Assembly (NCBI GenBank): GCA_910583835.1
Contig: CAJTYM010000011.1
Location: 1-64,000, forward strand
Origin: an uncultured Lachnospiraceae bacterium
Lineage (GTDB): Bacteria; Bacillota; Clostridia; Lachnospirales; Lachnospiraceae
Length of the DNA stretch: 64,000 bases
Direction of reading: 5' to 3'
Shown piece after piece: positions 15,624-22,549 of the stretch. Within the stretch, counting starts at the first letter, position 1. The number at the start of each line of letters is the position of its first letter. A program made the translations under genes and the position numbers. The notes beneath the pieces are model-generated. The model searched no databases, was not told the DNA's origin, and worked only from the letters and a program-made list of their open reading frames with translations.

Positions 15624-16706
15624 ATGTTAAACAATTTTCCACTAGAAATAATTACAGAACCATTGCTGGAATGGTTCCGTGCCAACGCCCGCATCCTGCC
15701 CTGGAGGGAGGAGCCAACGCCTTACCGTGTGTGGGTGTCGGAAATCATGCTGCAGCAGACCCGGGTGGAAGCGGTAAAGCCTTATTTTAAGCGTTTTACC
15801 ACGGCACTGCCTACGATACGTGATTTGGCAGAATGTGAGGAAGAGCGGCTTTTAAAACTTTGGGAGGGGCTTGGCTATTACAACCGTGTGCGCAATATGC
15901 AGATTGCAGCGAGGACTGTCATGGAAGAATATGGAGGGCAGCTGCCGCCAGACTATGGTAAGCTTCTGGGATTAAAGGGAATCGGGCATTATACGGCAGG
16001 AGCCATAGCCTCCATTGCCTATGGTATCCCGGTGCCGGCTGTGGACGGCAATGTCCTGCGGGTAATTGCCAGGGTAACGGCGGATAGTTCGGATATCATG
16101 AAGCAGTCTGTGCGTACCAGGGTGGAGGAAGCATTGCAGGACATTATGCCCAAGGAGCAGGCCAGCCAGTTTAACCAGGCGTTGATGGAATTGGGGGCTA
16201 CGGTGTGTGTGCCTAATGGTGAGCCATTGTGTGGAGAATGCCCATGGAAAGAGATCTGTGAGGCAAAACGGCTGGACTGTTGGCAGGAACTTCCGGTAAA
16301 GAGTAAGGCAAAGCCCAGAAAGATTGAAGATAAAACGGTATTTATTATTCGTGATGGAGAGAAGGTTGTACTGCACAAGCGACCAAGCCAGGGATTGTTG
16401 GCAGGTCTGTATGAATTTCCCAACACAGCAGGGCATTTGTCTGAGGAGGAAGCGTTGCTGTGGGTGAAGGAACAGAAATTGAACCCGCTGCGCATTCAGA
16501 AACTGGAACCTGCAAAACATATTTTCTCCCATGTTGAATGGCATATGACAGGTTATGTTGTCCGGGTTGATGAACTTACAGAGAACAAAAGCGGAATGCT
16601 TTTTGTGGAGGTCAAAGATTCGGAGGAGCGCTATCCCATTCCGGCAGCTTTTGCAGCCTATACAAAATACATGAATATCCGTCTTGGGAACGAGAAATTC
16701 CAATAA
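15624..16706 (+). CDS. mutY: A/G-specific adenine DNA glycosylase MutY
   Basis: A 360-residue base-excision repair enzyme that removes adenine mispaired with 8-oxoguanine. Catalytic Glu40 lies in VSEIMLQQTRVEAVKPYF. The helix-hairpin-helix reads LLGLKGIGHYTAGAIASIAY, followed by catalytic Asp141 in VDGNVLRVIARV. The iron-sulfur cluster site CVPNGEPLCGECPWKEIC has C-x7-C-x2-C-x5-C spacing, one residue longer in the first gap than in E. coli. The C-terminal third, FIIRDGEKVVLHKRPSQGLL onward with AGLYEFPN, is the NUDIX-like domain that recognises 8-oxoG. ATG 15624 has GAGG upstream. It is monocistronic by position. Confidence 0.93.
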   Translation: MLNNFPLEIITEPLLEWFRANARILPWREEPTPYRVWVSEIMLQQTRVEAVKPYFKRFTTALPTIRDLAECEEERLLKLWEGLGYYNRVRNMQIAARTVMEEYGGQLPPDYGKLLGLKGIGHYTAGAIASIAYGIPVPAVDGNVLRVIARVTADSSDIMKQSVRTRVEEALQDIMPKEQASQFNQALMELGATVCVPNGEPLCGECPWKEICEAKRLDCWQELPVKSKAKPRKIEDKTVFIIRDGEKVVLHKRPSQGLLAGLYEFPNTAGHLSEEEALLWVKEQKLNPLRIQKLEPAKHIFSHVEWHMTGYVVRVDELTENKSGMLFVEVKDSEERYPIPAAFAAYTKYMNIRLGNEKFQ

Positions 16707-16762
16707 CCATTTTAAATTGCCTGAGGATTCCGCTAACATAAGAATTCTCAAAAAGAAGGAGA

Positions 16763-16783
16763 GCCAGTGCATTACGCACTGGC
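16763..16783. other. Perfect hairpin downstream of mutY
   Basis: GCCAGTGC and GCACTGGC pair perfectly around ATTAC, with GAAGG/CCTTC extending the stem around a short bulge. The flanks lack a T-run on the plus strand, so it may be a weak or strand-reversed terminator. The rest of 16707-17042 is AT-rich, with the promoter listed next. Confidence 0.5.
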
Positions 16784-16962
16784 CTTCATATGAAAAAGAT
16801 TTATATAAAAAAGTGAGGATAGCTTGGTAAAACTTTACGATATTTAGTATATCCAAAAAATATGACTTTAATATGTTTAGAATATGAGATTTTTGTAAAA
16901 AAAGTATGAACAAATTAAATCCTGCAATAACAGAAAATCCCAAGGGAAATCATAGAACAGGT

Positions 16963-16990
16963 TTGCGCTTTTTTGCAAAATGTGTATAAT
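16963..16990 (+). promoter_or_regulatory. Promoter of the glycosyltransferase gene
   Basis: TTGCGC (16963-16968) and a perfect TATAAT (16985-16990) have a 16-bp spacer, 52 bp before the chosen start codon. Confidence 0.6.
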
Positions 16991-17042
16991 GAAAGGGTAA
17001 TCAGGGAGAGAAGCGTATGTTAGGTACAGAATGGAGGAAGAT

Positions 17043-18059
17043 ATGAAATTATTGTCAATTGCAATTCCCAGTTATAATTCTCAGGATTATATGGAACATT
17101 GTATTGAATCTTTGTTGGTGGGCGGCGAAGAGGTGGAAATATTGATTGTAGATGATGGCTCCAAGGATAAGACGGCAGAGATAGCAGACCGTTATGCAAG
17201 GGAATATCCCAGCATTGTGAAAGCTATCCATCAGGAGAACGGAGGACATGGGGAGGCGGTAAATGCCGGAATCCGTAATGCTTCCGGGCTGTATTTTAAA
17301 GTGGTGGACAGTGACGACTGGGTGGATGAGGAAGCGTACCGCAAGATTCTCTCCACGCTGCGGGAATTGTCTGGCGGAAGCCGCGTGTTGGATATGCTCA
17401 TTAGTAATTTTGTGTATGAGAAAGAGGGCGCAAAACACAAAAAAGTCATGAAATATACAGGGACTCTTCCTGAAAACCAAATGTTCGGCTGGAGTGAGGC
17501 GAAACATTTTCGCAAAGGTCAGTATATTCTGATGCATTCCGTGATATACCGCACGCAGCTTTTGCGGGAATGCGGATTGGAACTGCCCAAGCATACCTTT
17601 TATGTAGATAATATTTTTGTGTATGTGCCGCTGCCTTATGTCAAGAATATGTATTATCTGAATGTGGATTTCTACCGTTATTATATTGGCAGGGAGGACC
17701 AGTCTGTCAATGAGAAAGTAATGATTGGGCGGATTGACCAGCAGATCCGTGTCAATAAACTGATGGTGGAGTCGGTGGATTTGTGGAAGCTAACGAACCG
17801 TAAGCTGCGGAAATACATGTTTAATTATCTGGAAATTATTACCGTGGTATCTACGATTATGCTGATTCGCTCCGGGACCCAGGAGAATCTTGAGAAGAAA
17901 CGGGAACTTTGGAGATACCTTAAGGACTATGATTTGCGCCTGTTCTGGCATCTGAGGAAAGGAATTATGGGGCAGACCATGAACCTTCCAGGCAAAAGCG
18001 GCAGGAAGATTTCTGTGGCAGCATATAAGATTTCCCAGAAGGTAGTAGGATTTAACTAA
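17043..18059 (+). CDS. Family 2 glycosyltransferase
   Basis: A 338-residue GT-A enzyme that moves a sugar from a nucleotide donor to a surface polymer or lipid. The nucleotide-binding start SIAIPSYNSQDYMEHCIESL leads to IVDDGSKDKTAEIADRYA. The metal-binding DxD site is in FKVVDSDDWVDEEA. A conserved late region VDNIFVYVPLPYVKNMYYL is also typical of the family. There is no signal peptide or membrane helix, so the protein is cytosolic. The acceptor is unknown. ATG 17043 is chosen because GGAGG lies five bases upstream; ATG 17031 precedes that site. It stands alone, so its polymer cannot be told from the neighbours. Confidence 0.85.
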   Translation: MKLLSIAIPSYNSQDYMEHCIESLLVGGEEVEILIVDDGSKDKTAEIADRYAREYPSIVKAIHQENGGHGEAVNAGIRNASGLYFKVVDSDDWVDEEAYRKILSTLRELSGGSRVLDMLISNFVYEKEGAKHKKVMKYTGTLPENQMFGWSEAKHFRKGQYILMHSVIYRTQLLRECGLELPKHTFYVDNIFVYVPLPYVKNMYYLNVDFYRYYIGREDQSVNEKVMIGRIDQQIRVNKLMVESVDLWKLTNRKLRKYMFNYLEIITVVSTIMLIRSGTQENLEKKRELWRYLKDYDLRLFWHLRKGIMGQTMNLPGKSGRKISVAAYKISQKVVGFN

Positions 18060-18114
18060 GCGTCCATGCAATCAAAATTGAAGGCTGAGAGTTTTAACAT
18101 AAAATAAAAACAGC

Positions 18115-18143
18115 TTGACAGTTTGAAGAGCCTGGCTTATAAT
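18115..18143 (+). promoter_or_regulatory. Consensus promoter upstream of the thi operon
   Basis: TTGACA (18115-18120) and TATAAT (18138-18143) are perfect consensus boxes with a 17-bp spacer. Transcription should begin near 18150, just before the strong terminator at 18163-18220, so most transcripts may be very short unless that structure is overridden. Confidence 0.85.
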
Positions 18144-18162
18144 TTCAGACAGAGTGTGAGAC

Positions 18163-18220
18163 AAAGACCACACGAAGGGGTACACCACCGCGGGTGTAAT
18201 TCTTCGTGGTGGTCTTTTTT
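18163..18220 (+). terminator. Terminator or attenuator in the thi leader
   Basis: AAAGACCAC then ACGAAG (18163-18177) pairs with CTTCGT then GTGGTCTTT (18202-18217, one G bulged). An inner TACACC/GGGTGTA stem is also present, and a T-run covers 18215-18220. It starts about 13 nt after the predicted transcript start and lies upstream of thiS. It lacks the conserved cores of TPP riboswitches and of T-boxes, although it contains ACCGCG. Confidence 0.75.
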
Positions 18221-18221
18221 G

Positions 18222-18315
18222 TCTTATAGGAAAGACTATGCCGCATTAACGTGTAAAAGCGCAGACTTTCCTATAAGATAAAAGCCCTCCGGGCAGGATG
18301 CGCATTCGTGCAAGA
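18222..18315 (+). repeat. Palindromic intergenic repeat, copy 1
   Basis: The outer arms TCTTATAGGAAAG (18222-18234) and CTTTCCTATAAGA (18266-18278) are perfect complements around a 31-base loop. Downstream, 18298-18315 reads ATGCGCATTCGTGCAAGA. Both parts recur after thiE at 21361-21444. This copy sits between the leader terminator and the thiS ribosome site. Confidence 0.7.
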
Positions 18316-18330
18316 AGAAAGGAGAATCGC

Positions 18331-18525
18331 ATGAAAATCAATGGCGTACAGAAACAATGCCCTGACAATCTTACGGTGTCGGCAATGCTGGAGCAGGAAG
18401 GATATGCCAGGGAAGGCGTGGCGGTAGAGTTAAATATGGAAATTGTGACCAAAGATGCCTACGATACTACCGTTTTGCAAGAAAATGATGTAATTGAAGT
18501 TGTCAAGTTCATGGGAGGAGGCTGA
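18331..18525 (+). CDS. thiS: Sulfur carrier protein ThiS
   Basis: A 64-residue ubiquitin-like sulfur carrier for thiazole formation. It begins MKINGVQKQCPDNLTVSAML and ends VIEVVKFMGGG. The terminal Gly-Gly is what ThiF adenylates and converts to a thiocarboxylate. A middle VAVELNMEIV strand is typical of the family. ATG 18331 has AAAGGAG seven bases upstream. The frame is open upstream to 18298 through the repeat element, but without a ribosome site. thiG starts three bases after its stop. No ThiF-type adenylating enzyme is encoded in this operon, although ThiS needs one. Confidence 0.9.
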   Translation: MKINGVQKQCPDNLTVSAMLEQEGYAREGVAVELNMEIVTKDAYDTTVLQENDVIEVVKFMGGG

Positions 18526-18527
18526 TT

Positions 18528-19298
18528 ATGGAACAGGATGTATTTATGTTAGGCGGACAGGAATTTTCGTCCAGGTTTATTCTGGGTTCCGGGAAATATA
18601 ATGTGGAACTGATTGAGGCGGCAGTGCAGCAGGCAGGAGCAGAGATTATCACGCTTGCGGTGCGCCGGGCGAATTCTGCCGGCGAGGGCAATATTTTGGA
18701 TTATATTCCGCAGGGCGTGACGCTTCTGCCCAATACTTCCGGCGCCAGAGATGCGCAGGAAGCGGTGCGGATTGCCAGATTGTCCCGGGAATTGGGCTGT
18801 GGAAATTTTGTAAAGGTGGAGATTATGCGGGACAGCAAGTATCTGCTGCCGGATAACGCAGAGACTGTGAGGGCAACGGAGATATTGGCAAAAGAGGGAT
18901 TTGTGGTACTCCCCTATATGTACCCGGATTTGAACACGGCGCGGGATTTGGTCAATGCAGGAGCAGCGGCGGTCATGCCCCTGGCAGCGCCTATCGGCTC
19001 CAATAAGGGGCTTGCCACCAGAGAATTTATCCAAATCCTCATTGATGAGATTGACCTGCCGATTATCGTGGACGCCGGGATTGGGCGTCCCTCCCAGGCG
19101 TGTGAAGTCATGGAGATGGGAGCGGCGGCGGTGATGGCAAATACGGCCATAGCCACGGCAGGAAATATTCCACAGATGGCATTGGCATTTAAGGAAGCGA
19201 TTGTGGCAGGACGCGCGGCTTATCTGTCCGGGCTTGGAAGGGTCCGGGAAAAGGGCGGGGAGGCTTCCTCGCCGCTGACAGGATTCCTTAGGGATTGA
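18528..19298 (+). CDS. thiG: Thiazole synthase ThiG
   Basis: A 256-residue (beta/alpha)8 enzyme that builds the thiazole phosphate of thiamine from deoxyxylulose phosphate, ThiS thiocarboxylate and dehydroglycine. The start is GQEFSSRFILGSGKYN. The Schiff-base Lys96 lies in VKVEIMRDSKYLLPD. The phosphate-binding and AAAVMPLAAPIGSNKGLATR segments are intact. ATG 18528 has GGGAGGAGG upstream. The last codons, Thr-Gly-Phe-Leu-Arg-Asp-stop, are the first unit of a 25-bp tandem repeat that continues into the intergenic region. The length is normal, so the repeat did not damage the enzyme. Confidence 0.95.
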   Translation: MEQDVFMLGGQEFSSRFILGSGKYNVELIEAAVQQAGAEIITLAVRRANSAGEGNILDYIPQGVTLLPNTSGARDAQEAVRIARLSRELGCGNFVKVEIMRDSKYLLPDNAETVRATEILAKEGFVVLPYMYPDLNTARDLVNAGAAAVMPLAAPIGSNKGLATREFIQILIDEIDLPIIVDAGIGRPSQACEVMEMGAAAVMANTAIATAGNIPQMALAFKEAIVAGRAAYLSGLGRVREKGGEASSPLTGFLRD

Positions 19299-19401
19299 GA
19301 TAACAGGATTTTTCAAAGATTGACATGACAGGATTCCTTAGGAATTGACATGACATGATTTTTCAGGGATTGATATGACAGGATTTCTCAGGGATTGACA
19401 T
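19277..19401 (+). repeat. Five tandem 25-bp repeats starting inside the thiG end
   Basis: Five consecutive 25-base units have the consensus GACAGGATTYCTCAGGGATT followed by GACAT. They start at 19277, 19302, 19327, 19352 and 19377, with a few substitutions each. The first unit includes the last thiG codons and stop, so the array appears to be amplified from the gene end. There are no spacers, so it is not a CRISPR array. Confidence 0.85.
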
Positions 19402-19488
19402 AGCAGGAACAGCTGCGGAAATGTCTGTCAGGTGATAAGCGGATAGATTGTGAATGTCTGCAGAATAGAAATGGAGGGTTAGCTAGCG

Positions 19489-20721
19489 ATGCAGTCAGAG
19501 AAGCGAGAACAGGGAAAACATATGGAATACATGGAGGGCATGGAGCAGATTGAATCCGATATTTTGGATAAGGTAATGGAAGCGCGCAGCCGGTATCAGG
19601 CAGAAGCGTATACGGCGCAGGATGTGCGGGCAGCGTTATCCCATGATAACCGAACGATTGAGGATTTTGCCGCGCTTTTATCCCCGGCGGCAGAGCCGTT
19701 TCTGGAGGAGATGGCAGAGAAAGCAAAACAGGAGACGCAGAAACATTTTGGAAATTCGGTATATCTGTTTACGCCGATATATATTTCCAACTATTGCGAA
19801 AATTACTGTATTTATTGCGGGTTCAACTGCCACAACCGTATTCACCGCCGGAAACTGAATACGGAGGAAATGGAAAAAGAGATGGCGGCGATTGCTGAAA
19901 GCGGTCTGGAAGAAATCTTAATCCTTACCGGGGAGAGCCGGTCAAAAGCGGATGTGGGGTACATAGGGGAGGCGTGTAAAATCGCCTGCCAATATTTCCG
20001 TATGGTGGGCATTGAGGTCTATCCTATGAATTCCGATGAGTATGCGTATCTGCAGAAATGCGGTGCAGATTACGTGACGGTATTTCAGGAAACTTATGAT
20101 TCTGACCGCTATGAAACGCTGCATCTGGCTGGTCACAAAAGGATTTTCCCTTACCGTTTCCATGCGCAGGAGCGGGCATTGAAGGGAGGGATGCGCGGCG
20201 TGGCGTTTGCCGCCCTTTTGGGGCTTTCCGATTTCCGTAAAGATGCTTTTGCGACTGGGCTTCATGCCTACTATATCCAGCGGAAATACCCTTACGCAGA
20301 AATCTCATTTTCCTGTCCCAGGCTGCGCCCGATTGTCACACTGCAGGAAACTGCTGAGGATAAAGGGTATGCACAGAGGAAGGAGAAAGAGGTTGTTCCG
20401 GTTGTGGAGCCATTGGGCGGCAGGGAAGTGAGCGAGCGGGAATTGCTGCAGATTATGTGCGCGTACCGCCTGTTCATGCCGTTTGCAGGGATGACGATTT
20501 CTACCAGGGAGCGCGCAGATTTCCGCAACCATGTAATCGGCGTGGCAGCAACGAAGATTTCCGCAGGCGTAAGCACTGGAATCGGCAGCCATTCTGAGGA
20601 AGTACAGGAGCAAGGCGATAACCAGTTTGAGATTGCCGACAACCGAAATGTGGATGAGGTGACGCGGGCAATACGAAAACAGGGTCTGCAGCCGGTGATG
20701 AATGACTATGTGTATGTGTAG
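19489..20721 (+). CDS. thiH: 2-iminoacetate synthase ThiH
   Basis: A 410-residue radical S-adenosylmethionine enzyme that cleaves tyrosine to give 2-iminoacetate (dehydroglycine) for thiazole formation. This is the oxygen-free alternative to ThiO and fits an anaerobe. The [4Fe-4S] motif Cys103-x3-Cys107-x2-Cys110 lies in NYCENYCIYCGF. LILTGESRSKADVGYI and the C-terminal GMTISTRERADFRNHVIG region are typical. ATG 19489 is the longest sensible start (GGAGGG about 12 bases upstream); the internal ATGs within the next 20 codons are alternatives. It is the third gene of the thi operon. Confidence 0.93.
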   Translation: MQSEKREQGKHMEYMEGMEQIESDILDKVMEARSRYQAEAYTAQDVRAALSHDNRTIEDFAALLSPAAEPFLEEMAEKAKQETQKHFGNSVYLFTPIYISNYCENYCIYCGFNCHNRIHRRKLNTEEMEKEMAAIAESGLEEILILTGESRSKADVGYIGEACKIACQYFRMVGIEVYPMNSDEYAYLQKCGADYVTVFQETYDSDRYETLHLAGHKRIFPYRFHAQERALKGGMRGVAFAALLGLSDFRKDAFATGLHAYYIQRKYPYAEISFSCPRLRPIVTLQETAEDKGYAQRKEKEVVPVVEPLGGREVSERELLQIMCAYRLFMPFAGMTISTRERADFRNHVIGVAATKISAGVSTGIGSHSEEVQEQGDNQFEIADNRNVDEVTRAIRKQGLQPVMNDYVYV

Positions 20722-20725
20722 AAAG

Positions 20726-21370
20726 ATGGAATCAGAATATAAAGTGGAGCGCTGCTTTCAGAGAATTGCTGTCTCAAACTGGGAACTATACCAGGATTTC
20801 CATGAGGAGAAAGATATGGAAACGTATGCGGATTTTTTGGCGGGGCTGGCAGCAGGAGATAAAAAATGTCTTGGTAAAAATAAAAGACCAGACATATTGA
20901 TTGTCCGGGAGAAGCAGTTATCTGAGCATGAATATCTGCAGTTATTTATGAAAATTATGCAGAAATACAGGGAGAGGGGGGCCGGGCACACAAGGATGAT
21001 TCCCCATACATATCCGGCTGCAGCAGAATGCATCGACAATGGTTGGCTGCATCTTCCCCTCTCCCTGTTTCAGGAATATCGCAAAAGCGGTGCGCTTAGG
21101 AATCTGCAGGTTGGAACCTCTGTCCATTCGGTAAAAGAAGCGAAGGCAGCACAGGAATTGGGCGCTGCCTATGTCACGGCAGGTCATATTTTTGCCACGG
21201 ACTGCAAAAAGGGCGTCCAGCCCAGAGGGATGGAGTTCCTTGCAGCAGTCTGTGCCGCGGTCACTATCCCAGTATATGCCATCGGGGGCATACATCAAGA
21301 AAATTTACCGCAGATTCATAAGAGCCGGGCATCAGGGGCATGTATGATGTCGGAGTATGTTCTCTTATAG
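20726..21370 (+). CDS. thiE: Thiamine-phosphate synthase-like protein (ThiE/TenI family), shortened end
   Basis: A protein of about 214 residues with a TIM-barrel ThiE/TenI pattern: TSVHSVKEAKAAQELGAAYV, then AGHIFATDCKKGVQPRGMEF (phosphate/pyrophosphate binding), and VTIPVYAIGGIHQENLPQIH. ThiE joins thiazole phosphate and HMP-pyrophosphate; TenI-like members isomerise the thiazole, so either role is possible. The end is abrupt after ACMMSEYVLL. Its last codons and stop lie in the left arm of a palindromic repeat (21361-21377), so the family's final helix is probably lost. The start is uncertain: ATG 20726 or the in-frame ATG 20702, which overlaps thiH. It is the last gene of the thi operon. 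Confidence 0.75.
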   Translation: MESEYKVERCFQRIAVSNWELYQDFHEEKDMETYADFLAGLAAGDKKCLGKNKRPDILIVREKQLSEHEYLQLFMKIMQKYRERGAGHTRMIPHTYPAAAECIDNGWLHLPLSLFQEYRKSGALRNLQVGTSVHSVKEAKAAQELGAAYVTAGHIFATDCKKGVQPRGMEFLAAVCAAVTIPVYAIGGIHQENLPQIHKSRASGACMMSEYVLL

Positions 21371-21466
21371 GAAAGACCTTGTCACGCTAAAGCGTGAAAG
21401 TGTCTTCCTATAAGAGAAAAAATAATATGCGCACTCGTGCAAGAGGTATTAGTCGCTAACGCGACT
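21361..21466 (+). repeat. Palindromic intergenic repeat, copy 2
   Basis: Arms TCTCTTATAGGAAAGAC (21361-21377) and GTCTTCCTATAAGAGA (21402-21417) pair with a single-base bulge. They enclose CACGC-TAAA-GCGTG as an inner perfect hairpin. ATGCGCACTCGTGCAAGA (21427-21444) matches copy 1 at 17 of 18 positions. A further palindrome AGTCGC-TAAC-GCGACT lies at 21451-21466. The copy begins inside the thiE end. Confidence 0.75.
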
Positions 21467-21535
21467 GCCCACTTTGTTCTTCCATGACAAGGCCTGGTAT
21501 ATAATTTTGCTTTATGAATTTAAGTTTTTATTTTA

Positions 21536-21564
21536 TTGTAATCACGAGAGATTTTATGTATAAT
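21536..21564 (+). promoter_or_regulatory. Promoter of the Rpn-like pseudogene and possibly the Wadjet operon
   Basis: TTGTAA (21536-21541) and TATAAT (21559-21564) have a 17-bp spacer. No better promoter was seen between here and jetA at 22550, so the defence genes may depend on it or on a promoter inside the pseudogene. Confidence 0.55.
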
Positions 21565-21648
21565 TGGGATGTAGCCAGAGTAAGTTGTTACATTATATGA
21601 AATAATAGTAGTTTCTAAGCATGGAATTTGAGAAAACGAGGTGATAAG

Positions 21649-22509
21649 GTGCAGGACGAAACAAAGCAGACACAAGAAGTTATGGCAAAGCGTACTGCTA
21701 AAAACAGTGTATTCCTTGACCTTTTTTAAAATAAAAGTTATCTGTTAAAGCTATATAAAACGCTTCATCCAGAGGACATCACAGCAACAGAGAATTCATT
21801 GACAGATGTAACAATAGAAAATGTGCTGACGGATAACCTGTATAATGACTTAGGTTTTATCGTAGGCAATAAGCTGCTGATACTTATTGAAGCGCAATCT
21901 ACATGGACAATGAATATATTGGTAAGGATATTGCTGTATCTGGCACAAAGTTATCATGAATATTTGGGGCGTACTAGCCAAAACTATTACAAAAGTAAGA
22001 AAGTGAAAATACCAAAACCTGAACTTTATGTAATATTCACAGGTGACAAAGGGCGAAAATCCGATAAAATATCATTATCAAAAGAATTTTTCAATGGTGC
22101 AGATATAGATATCGAAGTAAAAGCAAAGGTTATCTATGGGAGCGACAAGGACGACATTATCAATCAATATATTATGTTCTGCAAAGTTTTTAACGAACAG
22201 ACCGGGCAGTATGGAATGACGCAAAAGGCGGTTACGGAAACGATTAGGATATGCAAGGACAAGAATGTTTTAAGGGAATATTTGCTTAAAAGAGAAAAGG
22301 AGGTTGTGACAATTATGATGAGTTTATTTGATGAAGAACAGATAATGAAATCATTTATTAAAAGTGAGCGGCATGACGAAGCGAGGGAAACAGCCGAAAG
22401 GCTGATAAAAAAAGGGAAAATGACTCTTGAAGATATTGCGGAATGTGTTCCATCGTTGTCATTTGATGAATTAAGAGAACTTGAAGCCGAGATTATGCAG
22501 TTGTCATGA
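21649..22509 (+). pseudogene. Rpn-family PD-(D/E)XK nuclease/putative transposase, interrupted by a stop codon
   Basis: From GTG 21649 (GAGGTGAT upstream) the frame reads about 26 residues ending NSVFLDLF, then TAA at 21727-21729, then continues in the same frame with NKSYLLKLYKTLHPEDITAT. The following 230 residues match Rpn/PD-(D/E)XK family proteins: NLYNDLGFIVGNKLLILIEA with the Glu-x-Gln of the nuclease core (IEAQST), YYKSKKVKIPKPELYVIFTG, and a C-terminal Asp/Glu-rich helical tail. Replacing the TAA by CAA would restore a normal 286-residue protein, so this is a single nonsense change. A downstream start (TTG 21799) would omit part of the nuclease fold. It lies directly before the Wadjet operon. 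Confidence 0.75.
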
Positions 22510-22549
22510 GCAGTAAATATTATTATATTAAAAACAGCGAGGTCAGCGA

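Noticed and set aside
18163..18220. T-box or TPP riboswitch before thiS
   Set aside because: Only ACCGCG and a terminator-like hairpin are present. There is no T-box specifier stem and no GGNUGAACCUGA-type TPP core; the leader before the hairpin is about 13 nt.
19277..19401. CRISPR array
   Set aside because: The five units are directly adjacent with no spacers, derive from the thiG end, and no cas gene is near.
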